Assembly (NCBI RefSeq): GCF_009796825.1
Contig: NZ_CP047030.1
Location: forward strand, 4,090,501 to 4,154,500
Source: Algibacter sp. L3A6
GTDB lineage: Bacteria; Bacteroidota; Bacteroidia; Flavobacteriales; Flavobacteriaceae
Direction of reading: 5' to 3'
DNA: 64,000 bases
The position numbers and the translations under genes were made by a program. Below, piece by piece: positions 26,801 through 35,450 of the stretch. The number at the start of each line of letters is the position of its first letter. Position 1 is the first letter of the stretch. The notes under the pieces are model-generated. The model made no database searches and was not told the origin of the DNA. It was given only the letters and a program-made list of their open reading frames with translations.

Positions 26801-27060
26801 TTAACTAAACTAACCAAATTTTTAATATCTGAGTATAATTCAAAGTCAAACCAACTTTTTATATCATCATCACTAGATATTTCAAATTCACCATTTTTCA
26901 CTTTAGAAAGTACATTTACACCATTTTCAAACTCAATAGAAGATGAAATCATGAAGTTTTTATAAAATGTTGGCTCATGCTGACAAAAATGATTGTCTAT
27001 TTTTTCAACAAGAGTTTTTCCTTGCTGATTAATACTAATATTTATAGATGGTGATGACAT
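23854..27060 (-). CDS. Membrane-anchored protein with papain-like (C1) protease domain
   Basis: 1068 residues. The N-terminal 430 residues are an unrecognised region with mixed sheets and helices. Residues 455-650 are a papain-type protease: DQGELGSCTAF with catalytic Cys473, GHGNHALLVVGY with His619, and LRNSWGDKFGESGYCY with Asn637. Two membrane helices lie at about 765-810 (GWFFIGGGFLLIILSIIM and LVGSAIGVFLIFFGSKLF). The C-terminal 250 residues are helical and unknown. No signal peptide is present, so the protease is probably cytoplasmic and tethered to the inner membrane. It follows the tubulin-like gene by 81 bases. Substrates are not known; partners in the operon are the first candidates. 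Confidence 0.82.
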   Translation of the reverse strand: MSSPSINISINQQGKTLVEKIDNHFCQHEPTFYKNFMISSSIEFENGVNVLSKVKNGEFEISSDDDIKSWFDFELYSDIKNLVSLVNDSISSTIIVNIIVPLEEELSVSQLSKLLGALKELISNQQVDGLDIKIFAITYSLSEQNYDKDAQIKSELLVLEELISEYDYIISDIYYLDDRSSNRIVLNLNLNWLAFALGEFFVFQMVSQTSLAVMQNKSKIFGVGVIHFNEILFRSVIANKILQYKFEQEGVLDDEGVQLRDIINKCNPFINENQNFFQQFLENYPYSSDNNSDLTKNSKAYIDSFKKKLEDFVTDASATIGESKAILANLLGEDDNKIEGINWGTQRDNIDDLEFDIINYFNSYLEEKDKVDFDCQKELRNKISELSQAIKIDEKSIKAINDQSEEIHSDLDITFDEGIFSVNGDRVNASGYIPSVINPDDEFYVYSDEPISNSKDLTKYFPRVKDQGELGSCTAFTISAIYEFAAKLNNKHVSISEMFIYYNARELGGYVNEDVGSTLLETINAVKLKGACYSKSHPYSKELFFNRPSEAAYIEAQHQVVEKACRVKISEDDFKYAIANGHPVIIGLKLFKSFYPKNKAGIVPYPSATETAYEGHGNHALLVVGYNDDEKLFKLRNSWGDKFGESGYCYAPYDYIANSDFCLEAFVISNIVDLSYNEFTYDTDTSFSFLKDSILRKKTIKQYNLRLKKKLLNKTKEEYDLVALKNEENSERIKNPLFRKRLFEELKQEKAVITEVLIDPIIEKPKDKKGWFFIGGGFLLIILSIIMKPYIELTGSLVGSAIGVFLIFFGSKLFYAKTDIVTVKSNIDLPVDTRKIDLYTFEAADRLFSQFDEMNKNLIIRYKALSKYFSKVKKWQKESEDALNSIEYSSPTFVINVVRKKPLLDYLANEKHIFLHNLPNLSAVFHKNYIPSKDNTDEVFKELRDNYLVDINKNIENILDISIVDYIQGECVYPYFDLPPDLGQVMKSIEKISTPFCNIRQTTNSLELQNYVVHEEIMSASEDKLEVFSKHRGAAIKPVLSFRENKKKYVAIQVSALNSIKDLVRYNL

Positions 27061-27141
27061 GAAATAAGTTTTTGATTAACTCAAAATGAGTAAAAACCCA
27101 AGCATTTAACATTAAACACTTGGCTATACGTTTCTATAAAA

Positions 27142-29916
27142 CTACTTAGCTAATATCTTCTTTACAAAATTAATTTCGTCACTAAATAGTTCTTTAACTT
27201 TTATCATTTTAGAATCCTTAAGTTCACTATTCTCAAAATTTTTCTTAGAATAGTGTTCGTTATAATTTGTTGACGCAGTTACTTCTTTTATTAATTTTTG
27301 GTTTTCTGTTTCACCTAAATCTGAAATTTTATTATCAATCATAAGCTTAAATTCATCTTGAAGTTTTCGTCTCTTAAATTCCGTAAAAGCCTCATCTCTA
27401 TATGCACCTAACTCTATCCAATAATCTTCTATTGGATCTCCTTGCTCTTCACTATAAGCTAAATAAATACCATTTTCTAACTTTATAAAATCATAAATAA
27501 ATCCAGTTACCCAATACTCTAAGCTATGATCCTCTCGTTTAGTTGGATAAATATCAAACCCCTCACGATCCATTCTCAATAACCAGTTTGCATCAATATG
27601 GTGACTTATTCTACTATTATCTGATTTTTCTTTATACAAGCTCATATTAGAAACTGCATAAACAGGAACAGTAGCTTCCATCCTGTAAATAACAATTCTA
27701 TCTTGCATATTTGTTGAGTTAAAATCTGCTTTTTGATTAGACTCTAATATGTTTTTTAAAATATTGTTTTTTACGATAATAGACGATTTTATATTAGGAA
27801 CACCTATTATAAAAGCTTCATGATGTTCTCGGTTAATCACATGCCCTTTATAATTATAAGACCATAATGGATTAGATTTAACAATTAACTCTTTCATCAT
27901 TGTATCTAATTCATCTTCAGAATAAGTCGCTAAAACATCGTCAATTTTTTTATTTCTATACTCCAATGCTTTTGGCAATTCTTTTGAAAACAGCCATAAA
28001 CTCTTTGAAATTAATTTTGGTGACATTTCTGAGAAATCATATAACCCATTAGTATCAGAGGTGATACTATTTATGAAATCATTTACATTCAAATCTTTGT
28101 CAGAAACTTTAACATTGTTTACAAAATCACGATGGAGTTCTTTTACAAACTTCTTTGGTTGTTCATTAATTTGATTCTGTAAACCTATAAAGTTAGATTC
28201 ACAATCCTCTTCTACCTGTTGTAATTTTTGTAAAATATTTCGAACATTTAGTTCATGGTTACTAATAGTTAGTAACAATTGATTAAAAAATGTTATTGCA
28301 TACTGACGCCTAAGTATTTCATGAATATTTACTGCTATTAAATTTACAGCCTGAATAACGTCTTCCTTTACGTCCTTAAGTTTAGAGCCAAACTTTTTTT
28401 CCAAAAAGGTTAAGCCTTTCAATTCTGAAATATTTTGATTGAGCTGATTTCGAAAAAGTTTATCATTTTCAGATTTTCCAATTTGCTCATCTTTCATTTC
28501 GTTTAAAAACAATTTTACATGCTTTACTAAAGCATTTAAAAATCGATCAATATTTCCAACACCTGATGGTTTGTTAATATGCTCTATAATGAAGTCATTC
28601 AGTTTTTTAGTCACTTCAGCTTCTTTAGAGCTATAATTACCCTCAATATCAGCTTTTGCCGTATTTTCAACATTTACTAAATAAGCATTAATTTCGGAGT
28701 CAATCGTTGATTGATCGTTGATGTAAGTATATTGTATTTTTGGAGTTTCAGATAATAATGAATCTATAAGATCATTATTTTCATCACCATTATTCTCTCT
28801 AATTTTAGCATCACTAATAAAAATGTCGTCTAAATCAAAAGAATCAGTTTCAGGTGTTATTAGATTATTGATAATACTAACAGAGGCTTTGTGAGCATAA
28901 ATGTTACCCAATTTATTTCCATCATAATAAAGTTCACTCAACCCAAGACCACATGCCCAAGAATCTTTATTTTCGACCTTCATTGAGCCTCCTGCGATAA
29001 CAGTTTTCACATTATCATAAGAACTCGCCATACCTCCACTTAATTCACTAGCTCCAGTAAACATAGCCAAACCTATTAGTTCACTTAAATCATTTACGTT
29101 AGTATAAGTATTAGCATTTTTATCACTATTATTTATTGTAAAAACTAAGTCAAAAGGAGGGTTCTCAATTTTTATAGACTTATTAGCATACTTTATTTCG
29201 AGTGGTTTTTTATCAAAATTATGATGCATTAAAAAATCTAAATCATGCAAAGCACCGTAACCATTAGGTAATACATTTGCCATAGCAGGTCCATTCATCA
29301 TAGCGTTAAATACATCTGGCAATATTGCAAACCCAATTGTAGAAACTCCCACGGTTGAGTTAATCCCTTTTGAAACTTCTTTTACGATATAGGCCATATC
29401 TAAAAATGTTCCACTTCCCGTACCACCAGCAACAGAGAACATCATATTAATTTCAACATCATTTCCATTTACTTGGTACTTTTCATTCGAAATAGCATTA
29501 GCATTTAAGATAGAAGTTAACTTCGTTCTTATAGCGTTTTCAATAGCTCCGTAATTAAAGTGTGTCGCAAATCGCCCATTAGATCTTACTTGTCCAGCTC
29601 CGTCAGTAAGACTTACCAATAGAGGTCTATTTTGAACAGGTACAAAATCGAATAAATCAGGTTGCTGTCTTAGTATTTCTTGAGGATGTCTGACCTTTAT
29701 ATGCAAAAACTCCGAAGCATCTAAGCCAATTCTTTGTTTTCCTAACTCGCTATCGATTTTAGTATTAATACTATCTCCATCAGTATCAAAAGCCAAAAAA
29801 GCAGTCATTGGAGGTATTTCTCCATAAGTATCTATAAAACGTTTTTTAGTGTGTAATATAGATTTTAAACCTGTACCTCCTAATCCAATGAATAAACTTC
29901 TTTTTAATTTTGCCAT
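27142..29916 (-). CDS. Tubulin/FtsZ-superfamily GTPase-like protein (Tubulin_2 type)
   Basis: 924 residues. The N-terminal third has the tubulin-like nucleotide fold: SLFIGLGGTGLKS at 7-19 as the first glycine loop, AFLAFDTDGDS as the second strand, and the signature SVAGGTGSGTFLDMA with the G-box GGTGSG at 164-169. A further VFTINNSDKNANTYTNVNDLSELIG helix matches the core. The C-terminal 550 residues are mainly coiled coil with no membrane helix. It belongs to the large FtsZ-like families that Makarova and Koonin (2010) found next to von Willebrand A proteins and proposed to remodel membranes; the vWA gene here is two genes upstream. Polymer formation is inferred. Confidence 0.85.
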   Translation of the reverse strand: MAKLKRSLFIGLGGTGLKSILHTKKRFIDTYGEIPPMTAFLAFDTDGDSINTKIDSELGKQRIGLDASEFLHIKVRHPQEILRQQPDLFDFVPVQNRPLLVSLTDGAGQVRSNGRFATHFNYGAIENAIRTKLTSILNANAISNEKYQVNGNDVEINMMFSVAGGTGSGTFLDMAYIVKEVSKGINSTVGVSTIGFAILPDVFNAMMNGPAMANVLPNGYGALHDLDFLMHHNFDKKPLEIKYANKSIKIENPPFDLVFTINNSDKNANTYTNVNDLSELIGLAMFTGASELSGGMASSYDNVKTVIAGGSMKVENKDSWACGLGLSELYYDGNKLGNIYAHKASVSIINNLITPETDSFDLDDIFISDAKIRENNGDENNDLIDSLLSETPKIQYTYINDQSTIDSEINAYLVNVENTAKADIEGNYSSKEAEVTKKLNDFIIEHINKPSGVGNIDRFLNALVKHVKLFLNEMKDEQIGKSENDKLFRNQLNQNISELKGLTFLEKKFGSKLKDVKEDVIQAVNLIAVNIHEILRRQYAITFFNQLLLTISNHELNVRNILQKLQQVEEDCESNFIGLQNQINEQPKKFVKELHRDFVNNVKVSDKDLNVNDFINSITSDTNGLYDFSEMSPKLISKSLWLFSKELPKALEYRNKKIDDVLATYSEDELDTMMKELIVKSNPLWSYNYKGHVINREHHEAFIIGVPNIKSSIIVKNNILKNILESNQKADFNSTNMQDRIVIYRMEATVPVYAVSNMSLYKEKSDNSRISHHIDANWLLRMDREGFDIYPTKREDHSLEYWVTGFIYDFIKLENGIYLAYSEEQGDPIEDYWIELGAYRDEAFTEFKRRKLQDEFKLMIDNKISDLGETENQKLIKEVTASTNYNEHYSKKNFENSELKDSKMIKVKELFSDEINFVKKILAK

Positions 29917-29927
29917 GATAATATGTT

Positions 29928-30836
29928 TTATGAGTATTGTATCTCTAATGATTCCTGTCCTAACTTGATATTATAATTATTAAATTTTTCCAGATTAACA
30001 ACTTGTGGAGTTATTTTCACCCCTAATGGTAGCTTTATTTTAATTCTATTACCTCTTCCTGGTCTTAAAATAATTTTATTCTCGTAAATAGGATTTACCT
30101 CGTAAATTATTTTGCCAGTAAAAACACGGTTAAATACTTTCTGCTTAGTAGTAACATTTGTAAATACAATTAATCTCGTGTTCCTTGTAATGTTTATTCC
30201 TTTAAAATACGGGGTTACTATTTGAATTTTTCCTTTTTTAAACTTCGAATACACCTTATTTCTAATAATAAGAAACCACATTAACAAACTACTAATTATG
30301 AAAACAACAAACCACATTAACCACTTTTTTAAAGGGTTCATAATTAATTTATGTGTCGACTCCCATTTAAAAAGTCTTTTTTCCGAAGAAGTGTTTAAGT
30401 CATTATTATTAATAACATCTAGACTGTGAGAAGAAACAGATATAAAACCTGATGTATAACCATTTGGATAACTTGGCAAAAACTTAAGACCTAACTTTAA
30501 ACTTCCTTTACTTGATACTTTACTATCGATAGTGAAACTATTGCCTTTAACTAACTCATCATTAACATAAAATAAAATATCTCTATTAGTAATAACATTC
30601 TGCTCCGCATCGACTATATTCAGTTTTACAGTAGACTTTTTATCTATAGAATAGTCATTAAAGTTATATTTTAAGGTTTTTGATAAAGTAAAGTTTTCAC
30701 ATTCATAAAATAAAAATGAATCATAATATTCTATAGTTCCAAAATCTGTAGTTTCTCCCTGAAATAATTTTTCTTTTTTACAGCTAAATAAACTAGTAAG
30801 TATTATTAATGTTAATATAAAAAAGGATTTATTCAT
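29928..30836 (-). CDS. Lipoprotein with central membrane helix, partner of vWA protein
   Basis: 302 residues. An N-terminal lipoprotein signal (FILTLIILTSLFSCKKE) puts residue 19-20 at the outer face; a long beta-rich region follows, then one membrane helix (about 170-192, WLMWFVVFIISSLLMWFLII) and a basic C-terminal domain. Having both a lipid anchor and a membrane helix implies it spans the inner membrane and could carry a signal between periplasm and the cytoplasmic tubulin-like protein. It overlaps the vWA gene by eight bases and ends 11 bases before the tubulin-like gene. No family recognised. Confidence 0.7.
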   Translation of the reverse strand: MNKSFFILTLIILTSLFSCKKEKLFQGETTDFGTIEYYDSFLFYECENFTLSKTLKYNFNDYSIDKKSTVKLNIVDAEQNVITNRDILFYVNDELVKGNSFTIDSKVSSKGSLKLGLKFLPSYPNGYTSGFISVSSHSLDVINNNDLNTSSEKRLFKWESTHKLIMNPLKKWLMWFVVFIISSLLMWFLIIRNKVYSKFKKGKIQIVTPYFKGINITRNTRLIVFTNVTTKQKVFNRVFTGKIIYEVNPIYENKIILRPGRGNRIKIKLPLGVKITPQVVNLEKFNNYNIKLGQESLEIQYS

Positions 30837-31848
30837 CTTCTGAAAATTCTAAAGTTAATATTCTCTCCTTATGATTTTTCACAACAAGCTTTATCTCAGG
30901 ATTTAAAACCTTAAGATTATCACTAGTAGAAAGAGTTAATAAAATAGTTGTCTCAATGTCATTATTTCTACGTAATTCAGTAAAAGCCAGCTTGTTTTTA
31001 AGTTTAACAAAAAGCTTTCTATTAGTAATATTAATAACATCATTTTCCAATTGAAAAATAGAATTGTTTTCCAACTCTAACTTAATAGCAGTATTCTCTT
31101 TTAAATACTCCCAATTATTTGCTAATAGATTTATCTCGAATTTTAATGGATCATCATTAAGATTAAGCTTTATGATATTACTATTTGGTTTAACAAATGC
31201 TACATTCATATCAGTTCCTTGAACAACGTAGGCATTGCACTCCTTCTCTATTATCTCTACAATAGTTTTATCTATTGCCGCTTTAGAAAGCATTACGTAA
31301 AAAAGATGAGTCTCTGAATTCTGTGAAAAATCACACCAACTTCCAATTGAGCTCTCTAAATCTTTTAAATCAAAGTCTATTCTGCTTGTTTTCTTTGTAG
31401 CACTAGGTATAGCAGATTGTTCACCATCGGTTAATAGAAAAATGTAATTAACTCTATCATTATTTATATTTTTCTTTGCTTTATCTAAAGCTGAATAAAC
31501 ATCGGTATAGCCGCCAGGAACGGTTTCTAATGAATAAGAATCAATAACTTTCTTTACTGCTGCCAATTTATCCTTATCACCTGACTTAAATGTCCAACTT
31601 GGCAAAATATCATAGGTATGCGTAGCTTGAAATGGAATAATTGTTATAATGGTTTCAGGATTTTTTATATCTTCAATACCTTTATAAAGAGATTTTTTAA
31701 CATCTTCAAAGATATTTTCATTGCTACCAGATCCCCACATAGACTTTGTAATATCAAGCATATAAATCCGCTTCTCTTTTTTAAAACTCTGTCCTGCGCC
31801 TAGAAAAAAACAAAATAACAAGAATAGAAAAATTAAGTGTTTTTTCAT
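30829..31848 (-). CDS. Exported von Willebrand A domain protein
   Basis: 339 residues. Signal peptide (MKKHLIFLFLLFCFFLGAGQS), then a vWA domain: MIDAS start YMLDITKSMWG (Asp32, Thr34, Ser36; the usual first Ser is Thr), GGYTDVYSALDKA with the second Thr, and IFLLTDGEQSA with the third Asp. A beta-rich C-terminal region (about 225-339) follows. Metal-dependent ligand binding in the periplasm is likely. It is the first gene of the five-gene operon; a TTACG palindrome lies 67 bases upstream of its ATG. Confidence 0.85.
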   Translation of the reverse strand: MKKHLIFLFLLFCFFLGAGQSFKKEKRIYMLDITKSMWGSGSNENIFEDVKKSLYKGIEDIKNPETIITIIPFQATHTYDILPSWTFKSGDKDKLAAVKKVIDSYSLETVPGGYTDVYSALDKAKKNINNDRVNYIFLLTDGEQSAIPSATKKTSRIDFDLKDLESSIGSWCDFSQNSETHLFYVMLSKAAIDKTIVEIIEKECNAYVVQGTDMNVAFVKPNSNIIKLNLNDDPLKFEINLLANNWEYLKENTAIKLELENNSIFQLENDVINITNRKLFVKLKNKLAFTELRRNNDIETTILLTLSTSDNLKVLNPEIKLVVKNHKERILTLEFSEDE

Positions 31849-31914
31849 TTTTTAAATTTTGATTTTTTCATATAAATATTAGTTGTTCAAACTTACCCTA
31901 AATAAAATTACAAT

Positions 31915-31934
31915 CTTTACGGGTTTCCGTAAAG
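31915..31934. promoter_or_regulatory. TTACG-N6-CGTAA palindrome, copy 2
   Basis: CTTTACGG GTTT CCGTAAAG, upstream of the vWA gene. Confidence 0.65.
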
Positions 31935-32132
31935 GAGTAAAATATTATTTACTATGCAACTAACTACAATCATATATTTAACATAATTAAATAACTAAAA
32001 CCTATAAAAACTTGATCCTCGAACACATCACTAAAAGACTCAACACGAACCACTTAACACAGCTTTAATTAAAACACGATTAGAATATTCACTTAATCTT
32101 ACATTTTAAAACTTATCTCAAATAAAAACAAA

Positions 32133-32154
32133 CCTTTACGGGTTTCCGTAAAGG
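32133..32154. promoter_or_regulatory. TTACG-N6-CGTAA palindrome, copy 3
   Basis: CCTTTACGG GTTT CCGTAAAGG, nine-base arms; the core is identical to copy 2 about 220 bases away. Confidence 0.65.
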
Positions 32155-32229
32155 CTGTTAAAAATATCTTCCTACATTTACTCAAAATCAATATTTATAG
32201 AGATTTATAATAGAAAAATGAAATGATAA

Positions 32230-32394
32230 TTAGTCCTCTGTTGGAGGTGGTGGCGGAATTGGACTATCGTCTCCACAGCACTCTTCCTCATCTATTGAAA
32301 CAGGAATGGAATCAGGAGTATTTGTTTGTGGAGTGCAAGAAAAGATTGCGACACCTAGAATAGCTGTCAATAGTATTTTATTAATATTTTTCAT
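32230..32394 (-). CDS. 54-residue small lipoprotein
   Basis: Starts MKNINKILLTAILGVAIFSC with a lipobox-like end at Cys20, then a short acidic and Pro-rich tail with a CC pair (EEECCGDDSPIPPPPPTED). Lipid-anchored, otherwise unknown. It is upstream of the vWA operon on the same strand, between a TTACG palindrome and another palindrome (32431-32446) that may control it. The lipoprotein call is sound although the frame is short. Confidence 0.6.
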   Translation of the reverse strand: MKNINKILLTAILGVAIFSCTPQTNTPDSIPVSIDEEECCGDDSPIPPPPPTED

Positions 32395-32430
32395 TTTATA
32401 ATTCTTTTAGATTGGACAATAGTTATGCTA

Positions 32431-32446
32431 TCCGATATTTATCGGA
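32431..32446. promoter_or_regulatory. Palindrome TCCGATA-TT-TATCGGA
   Basis: Seven-base arms, 37 bases upstream of the small lipoprotein ATG. Candidate operator. Confidence 0.4.
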
Positions 32447-32687
32447 CTTTAACAGGTTTAGCTAAAAAGCTATAATGAAGAGACGTCTCTCTATTTTGGG
32501 AAGTATGGGAAACTGAATTAGAGAAATAAAATTACTTCCCAGATGTTTTTACATCTCTAAATAGTCACTCTGTTTTAGAATCTAATCACAGTATTATAAA
32601 TACTTGGTTTGGATTGATTCTGAAGCAAATCACGGAATATTTGAAAGAATGTTTAGGAAATTTATCGGAAGGATTCAGGAAGCTATT

Positions 32688-32703
32688 AGGAAAAATTTTT
32701 CCT
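32688..32703. promoter_or_regulatory. 16-bp palindrome upstream of the 240-residue gene
   Basis: AGGAAAAATTTTTCCT, 52 bases before the ATG at 32756. AT-rich, so it may be chance; operator is possible. Confidence 0.3.
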
Positions 32704-32755
32704 GTCAATTTCCCATAAATTAATTATTTTTATCAGACTCGTTATCAAAGATTAA

Positions 32756-33478
32756 ATGCATAAAACACTAATTTTAAAAGCCTTCAAGAAAGCTGAAGCT
32801 GACAGAATACTATTAGGAGATAAAAAACCTTCCTTAACGAATAAAGCTGAAGACATAGCGGATTATGTCTCTCAAGAAACAGGTTTTGTTCTTGGAGAAA
32901 GAAGTTATCGAGATTACAGGAAAGATGCTGAAGCTTTAAAAATATCAGAAAGTGATATTAATATAAAACAACATAAAGTAGTTTGTGGACTATTGAAATA
33001 TTTAGAATTTGATAATTATGAAGAGTTTAAGAAAATAAATGAAGCTACAATTAATAATAATCCTAATTTTAAAGTTAAAAAGAAAACATCGTCTAAATTT
33101 GATATAAAACATAAAATTACACTAGGGATTTTATGTTCTTTAATTATTATATTTTTTTCATTTAAATACTTAAATACCCAGCGTTGGATGAGTTGGGAAA
33201 ATGACCATTATATAGAAACTAATTTTGATCCAGAAAATTATGAATTAGGTAATTTAAAATTATATAATCCTGATAGAATTGATAATTTTAGAAAAATCAT
33301 TCCAAATTGTGACACACAATTTTATACAGAAACAGGAAATACAAATGTATGGTATGGTAAAAATGAAACAGGAGTTCTAGAATATTTTACTGCTCTCGGA
33401 AAACACCCCACAACAGGCAAAACATTAAAAGAAATTACCGACTATATGATAAAAAAACATATTTGCGCAAAATACTAA
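32756..33478 (+). CDS. Single-pass membrane protein, possible regulator
   Basis: 240 residues, not recognised. The N-terminal 95 residues are helical and basic (ILKAFKKAEADRIL, ETGFVLGERSYRDYRKDAEALKIS) and could bind DNA; one membrane helix follows at about 122-140 (ITLGILCSLIIIFFSFKYL), then an outer domain of 100 residues with Trp and Tyr (RWMSWENDHYIETNFDPENY). Cytoplasmic DNA-binding head plus periplasmic tail would suit a one-component membrane regulator. It is divergent from the lipoprotein and vWA operon, and is the best candidate in the region to act on the TTACG palindromes; this is inference. Confidence 0.65.
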   Translation: MHKTLILKAFKKAEADRILLGDKKPSLTNKAEDIADYVSQETGFVLGERSYRDYRKDAEALKISESDINIKQHKVVCGLLKYLEFDNYEEFKKINEATINNNPNFKVKKKTSSKFDIKHKITLGILCSLIIIFFSFKYLNTQRWMSWENDHYIETNFDPENYELGNLKLYNPDRIDNFRKIIPNCDTQFYTETGNTNVWYGKNETGVLEYFTALGKHPTTGKTLKEITDYMIKKHICAKY

Positions 33479-33807
33479 AGGAGAAATTCGGTAATTATAC
33501 TAAGCTTAACCCAAGAATTGAAAAAACTTAGATTTTTTTCACAACGAAACTTTACGAAAAACCGTAAAACAAGAAATAAACGGAAAAATTTTATAAATAA
33601 GTTCCTTTTACTTTCTGAAATATTACATCGAATCTTAGTGGATTTATATTTCTTGACAATCTATTCGAACCGCTGATTGATTGGTGTATTCTTTCTCGAT
33701 CAAACCTTTGTTAACGTAAATCATGCAAAAAAAGCAGCAAAAAATACAATTAAATTGTACAACCAAATAAGATTACATCTATCTTTAGACTATAAAACCC
33801 CAACAAA
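33479..33807. other. Intergenic stretch
   Basis: About 330 bases with no convincing gene. It holds one TTACG palindrome (33551-33568) and the upstream region of the beta-helix gene; TATCTTTA near 33781 could be a -7 element but no TTTG stands at 19 bases. Confidence 0.5.
33551..33568. promoter_or_regulatory. TTACG-N6-CGTAA palindrome, copy 4
   Basis: TTTACG AAAAAC CGTAAA; the centre AAAAAC is the same as in copy 1 at 22932. Confidence 0.6.
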
Positions 33808-35316
33808 ATGAATTTACCTAAACTCTCTTTCCTTTTCCTTTTAATAATAATGTCAAGTTACAACTTGAAAGCTACTAACTACTATGTATCAAATTCTGGC
33901 CTAAACTCAAATACAGGATTAAGCCAAAGTGATGCTTTTTTAACCATTCAACATGCCGCGGATCTTGTTATTGCAGGAGATACCGTTTTTGTAGAAAATG
34001 GAATTTACGTAGGTTTTGACTTAAGAAATGTAAGTGGCACAGCAGCAAATCCTATTGTTTTTATGGGAACTGGAAATAGTGTGTTAATAAATCAAAGTGG
34101 TGCAATAAGAAACGATGGTATTAACATTGAGAATGCTAACTATATAATAATCGATAGCTTTATTGTTAACGATATGCTAGGAAATGGTAATGGAATACGA
34201 GTAGTGGTTTCTAATAATTGTATTGTTAGAAATTGTGCTTGCGACAATAATGCAGAACGAGGAATTTTTACAGCATTTACAGACGATATTCTAATTGAAT
34301 ACAATGTTTGTACTAACTCAATCGATGAACACGGAATTTATGTCTCTAATAGTTCAGACAGACCTATAGTTAGGTATAATGAGTGCTATGGTAATAATAA
34401 TGTTGGAATCCATTTAAATGGAGATTCATCTGCAGGAGGAGATGGAATAATTAGTGATGCCTTAATCTACGGTAACAATATTCATGATAACAATGGAGCT
34501 GCTGGAATAAATATGGATGGACTACAAAATCCTACAGTCTATAATAACCTTATATACAATAATCATTCCTCTCAAGGAATTTCACTTTTCCAACAAGATG
34601 GAGCCATTGTAACTAATGGAGCCAAAATATATAATAATACCATTATTGTGCCTTCTGATGGCAGATGGGGAATACTAGTTCAAAACGGAGCTAATGTTAA
34701 TACAGAAATATATAATAACATCATCATTAATCAACATGCTTGGAGAGGCTGTATTGCTATAAATGATACTGCCATGTTTACAAGCGATAACAATATATTG
34801 AACGATAAAATGAGTAATAATGGAGACGGTTCTACTATTAGTTTAGCCGCATGGCAAGCATTAGGCCTTGACACAAACTCTCTATTGGCTAGCTCCATGA
34901 ATTCCATATTTGTTAACCCAACATTAAATGATTTTAATTTGACAACAGATTCTCAAGCTATTGATACAGGTACCAACCTTGTAAGTACAATAGTTACGCA
35001 TGATATAAATGGAAATACAAGACCTAAAGGAATAAATTATGATATAGGAGCTTATGAATTTGACAGTACGCTTTCTACAGATAACAATGCAACTATATTC
35101 AAAGGTATTGCCGTTTATCCTAATCCAACTAGTGGCATAATAAACACGAAAATTAAAAACTTAAATAATATTATTTTATATGATATAACAGGTCGTTTTA
35201 TTAAAATGATTGAACCAAAATCATCAATTGATTTAACGGAATTACCAAATGGCATTTATCTATTAAAATTTATATCTAATGAAAGAGAGTATATAACAAA
35301 AGTTATAAAGGAGTAA
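33808..35316 (+). CDS. Secreted right-handed beta-helix protein with type IX sorting tail
   Basis: 502 residues. Signal peptide (LSFLFLLIIMSSYNLKA), then YYVSNSGLNSNTGLSQSDAFLTIQHAADLVIAGDTVFVENG, the entry of pectate-lyase-like beta-helices, and repeated rungs through about 400 (NYIIIDSFIVND, NNCIVRNCAC, ALIYGNNIHDN, AKIYNNTIIV). The last 80 residues (GIAVYPNPTSGII to YITKVIKE) form a T9SS C-terminal domain. It should be exported by the type IX system to the cell surface or medium. Fold family includes polysaccharide lyases and phage-tail-like surface proteins; no catalytic residues can be named. It is the only clearly surface-exported product in the island. Confidence 0.85.
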   Translation: MNLPKLSFLFLLIIMSSYNLKATNYYVSNSGLNSNTGLSQSDAFLTIQHAADLVIAGDTVFVENGIYVGFDLRNVSGTAANPIVFMGTGNSVLINQSGAIRNDGINIENANYIIIDSFIVNDMLGNGNGIRVVVSNNCIVRNCACDNNAERGIFTAFTDDILIEYNVCTNSIDEHGIYVSNSSDRPIVRYNECYGNNNVGIHLNGDSSAGGDGIISDALIYGNNIHDNNGAAGINMDGLQNPTVYNNLIYNNHSSQGISLFQQDGAIVTNGAKIYNNTIIVPSDGRWGILVQNGANVNTEIYNNIIINQHAWRGCIAINDTAMFTSDNNILNDKMSNNGDGSTISLAAWQALGLDTNSLLASSMNSIFVNPTLNDFNLTTDSQAIDTGTNLVSTIVTHDINGNTRPKGINYDIGAYEFDSTLSTDNNATIFKGIAVYPNPTSGIINTKIKNLNNIILYDITGRFIKMIEPKSSIDLTELPNGIYLLKFISNEREYITKVIKE

Positions 35317-35348
35317 TACAATGTAAATTAAAACTACAAAATACTGGT

Positions 35349-35438
35349 ATGAGTAAAAACGATGAAATTAAAAAAATTAAAGAGCTTGAGTTTCAAAAAA
35401 AGACTATCGACATAGCTCAGCAATTTTGTATAATTTAA
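35349..35438 (+). CDS. 29-residue peptide
   Basis: Begins MSKNDEIKKIKELEFQKK, ends FCII. Lys/Glu-rich helix; may be a small gene or the remnant start of a longer one. Follows the beta-helix gene by 32 bases. Confidence 0.3.
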   Translation: MSKNDEIKKIKELEFQKKTIDIAQQFCII

Positions 35439-35450
35439 TAAAAGTATCGT

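Noticed and set aside
23854..31848. Reading the operon as a known vWA-MoxR or Zorya-type system
   Set aside because: No MoxR AAA ATPase, no MotA/B-like or helicase gene is present.
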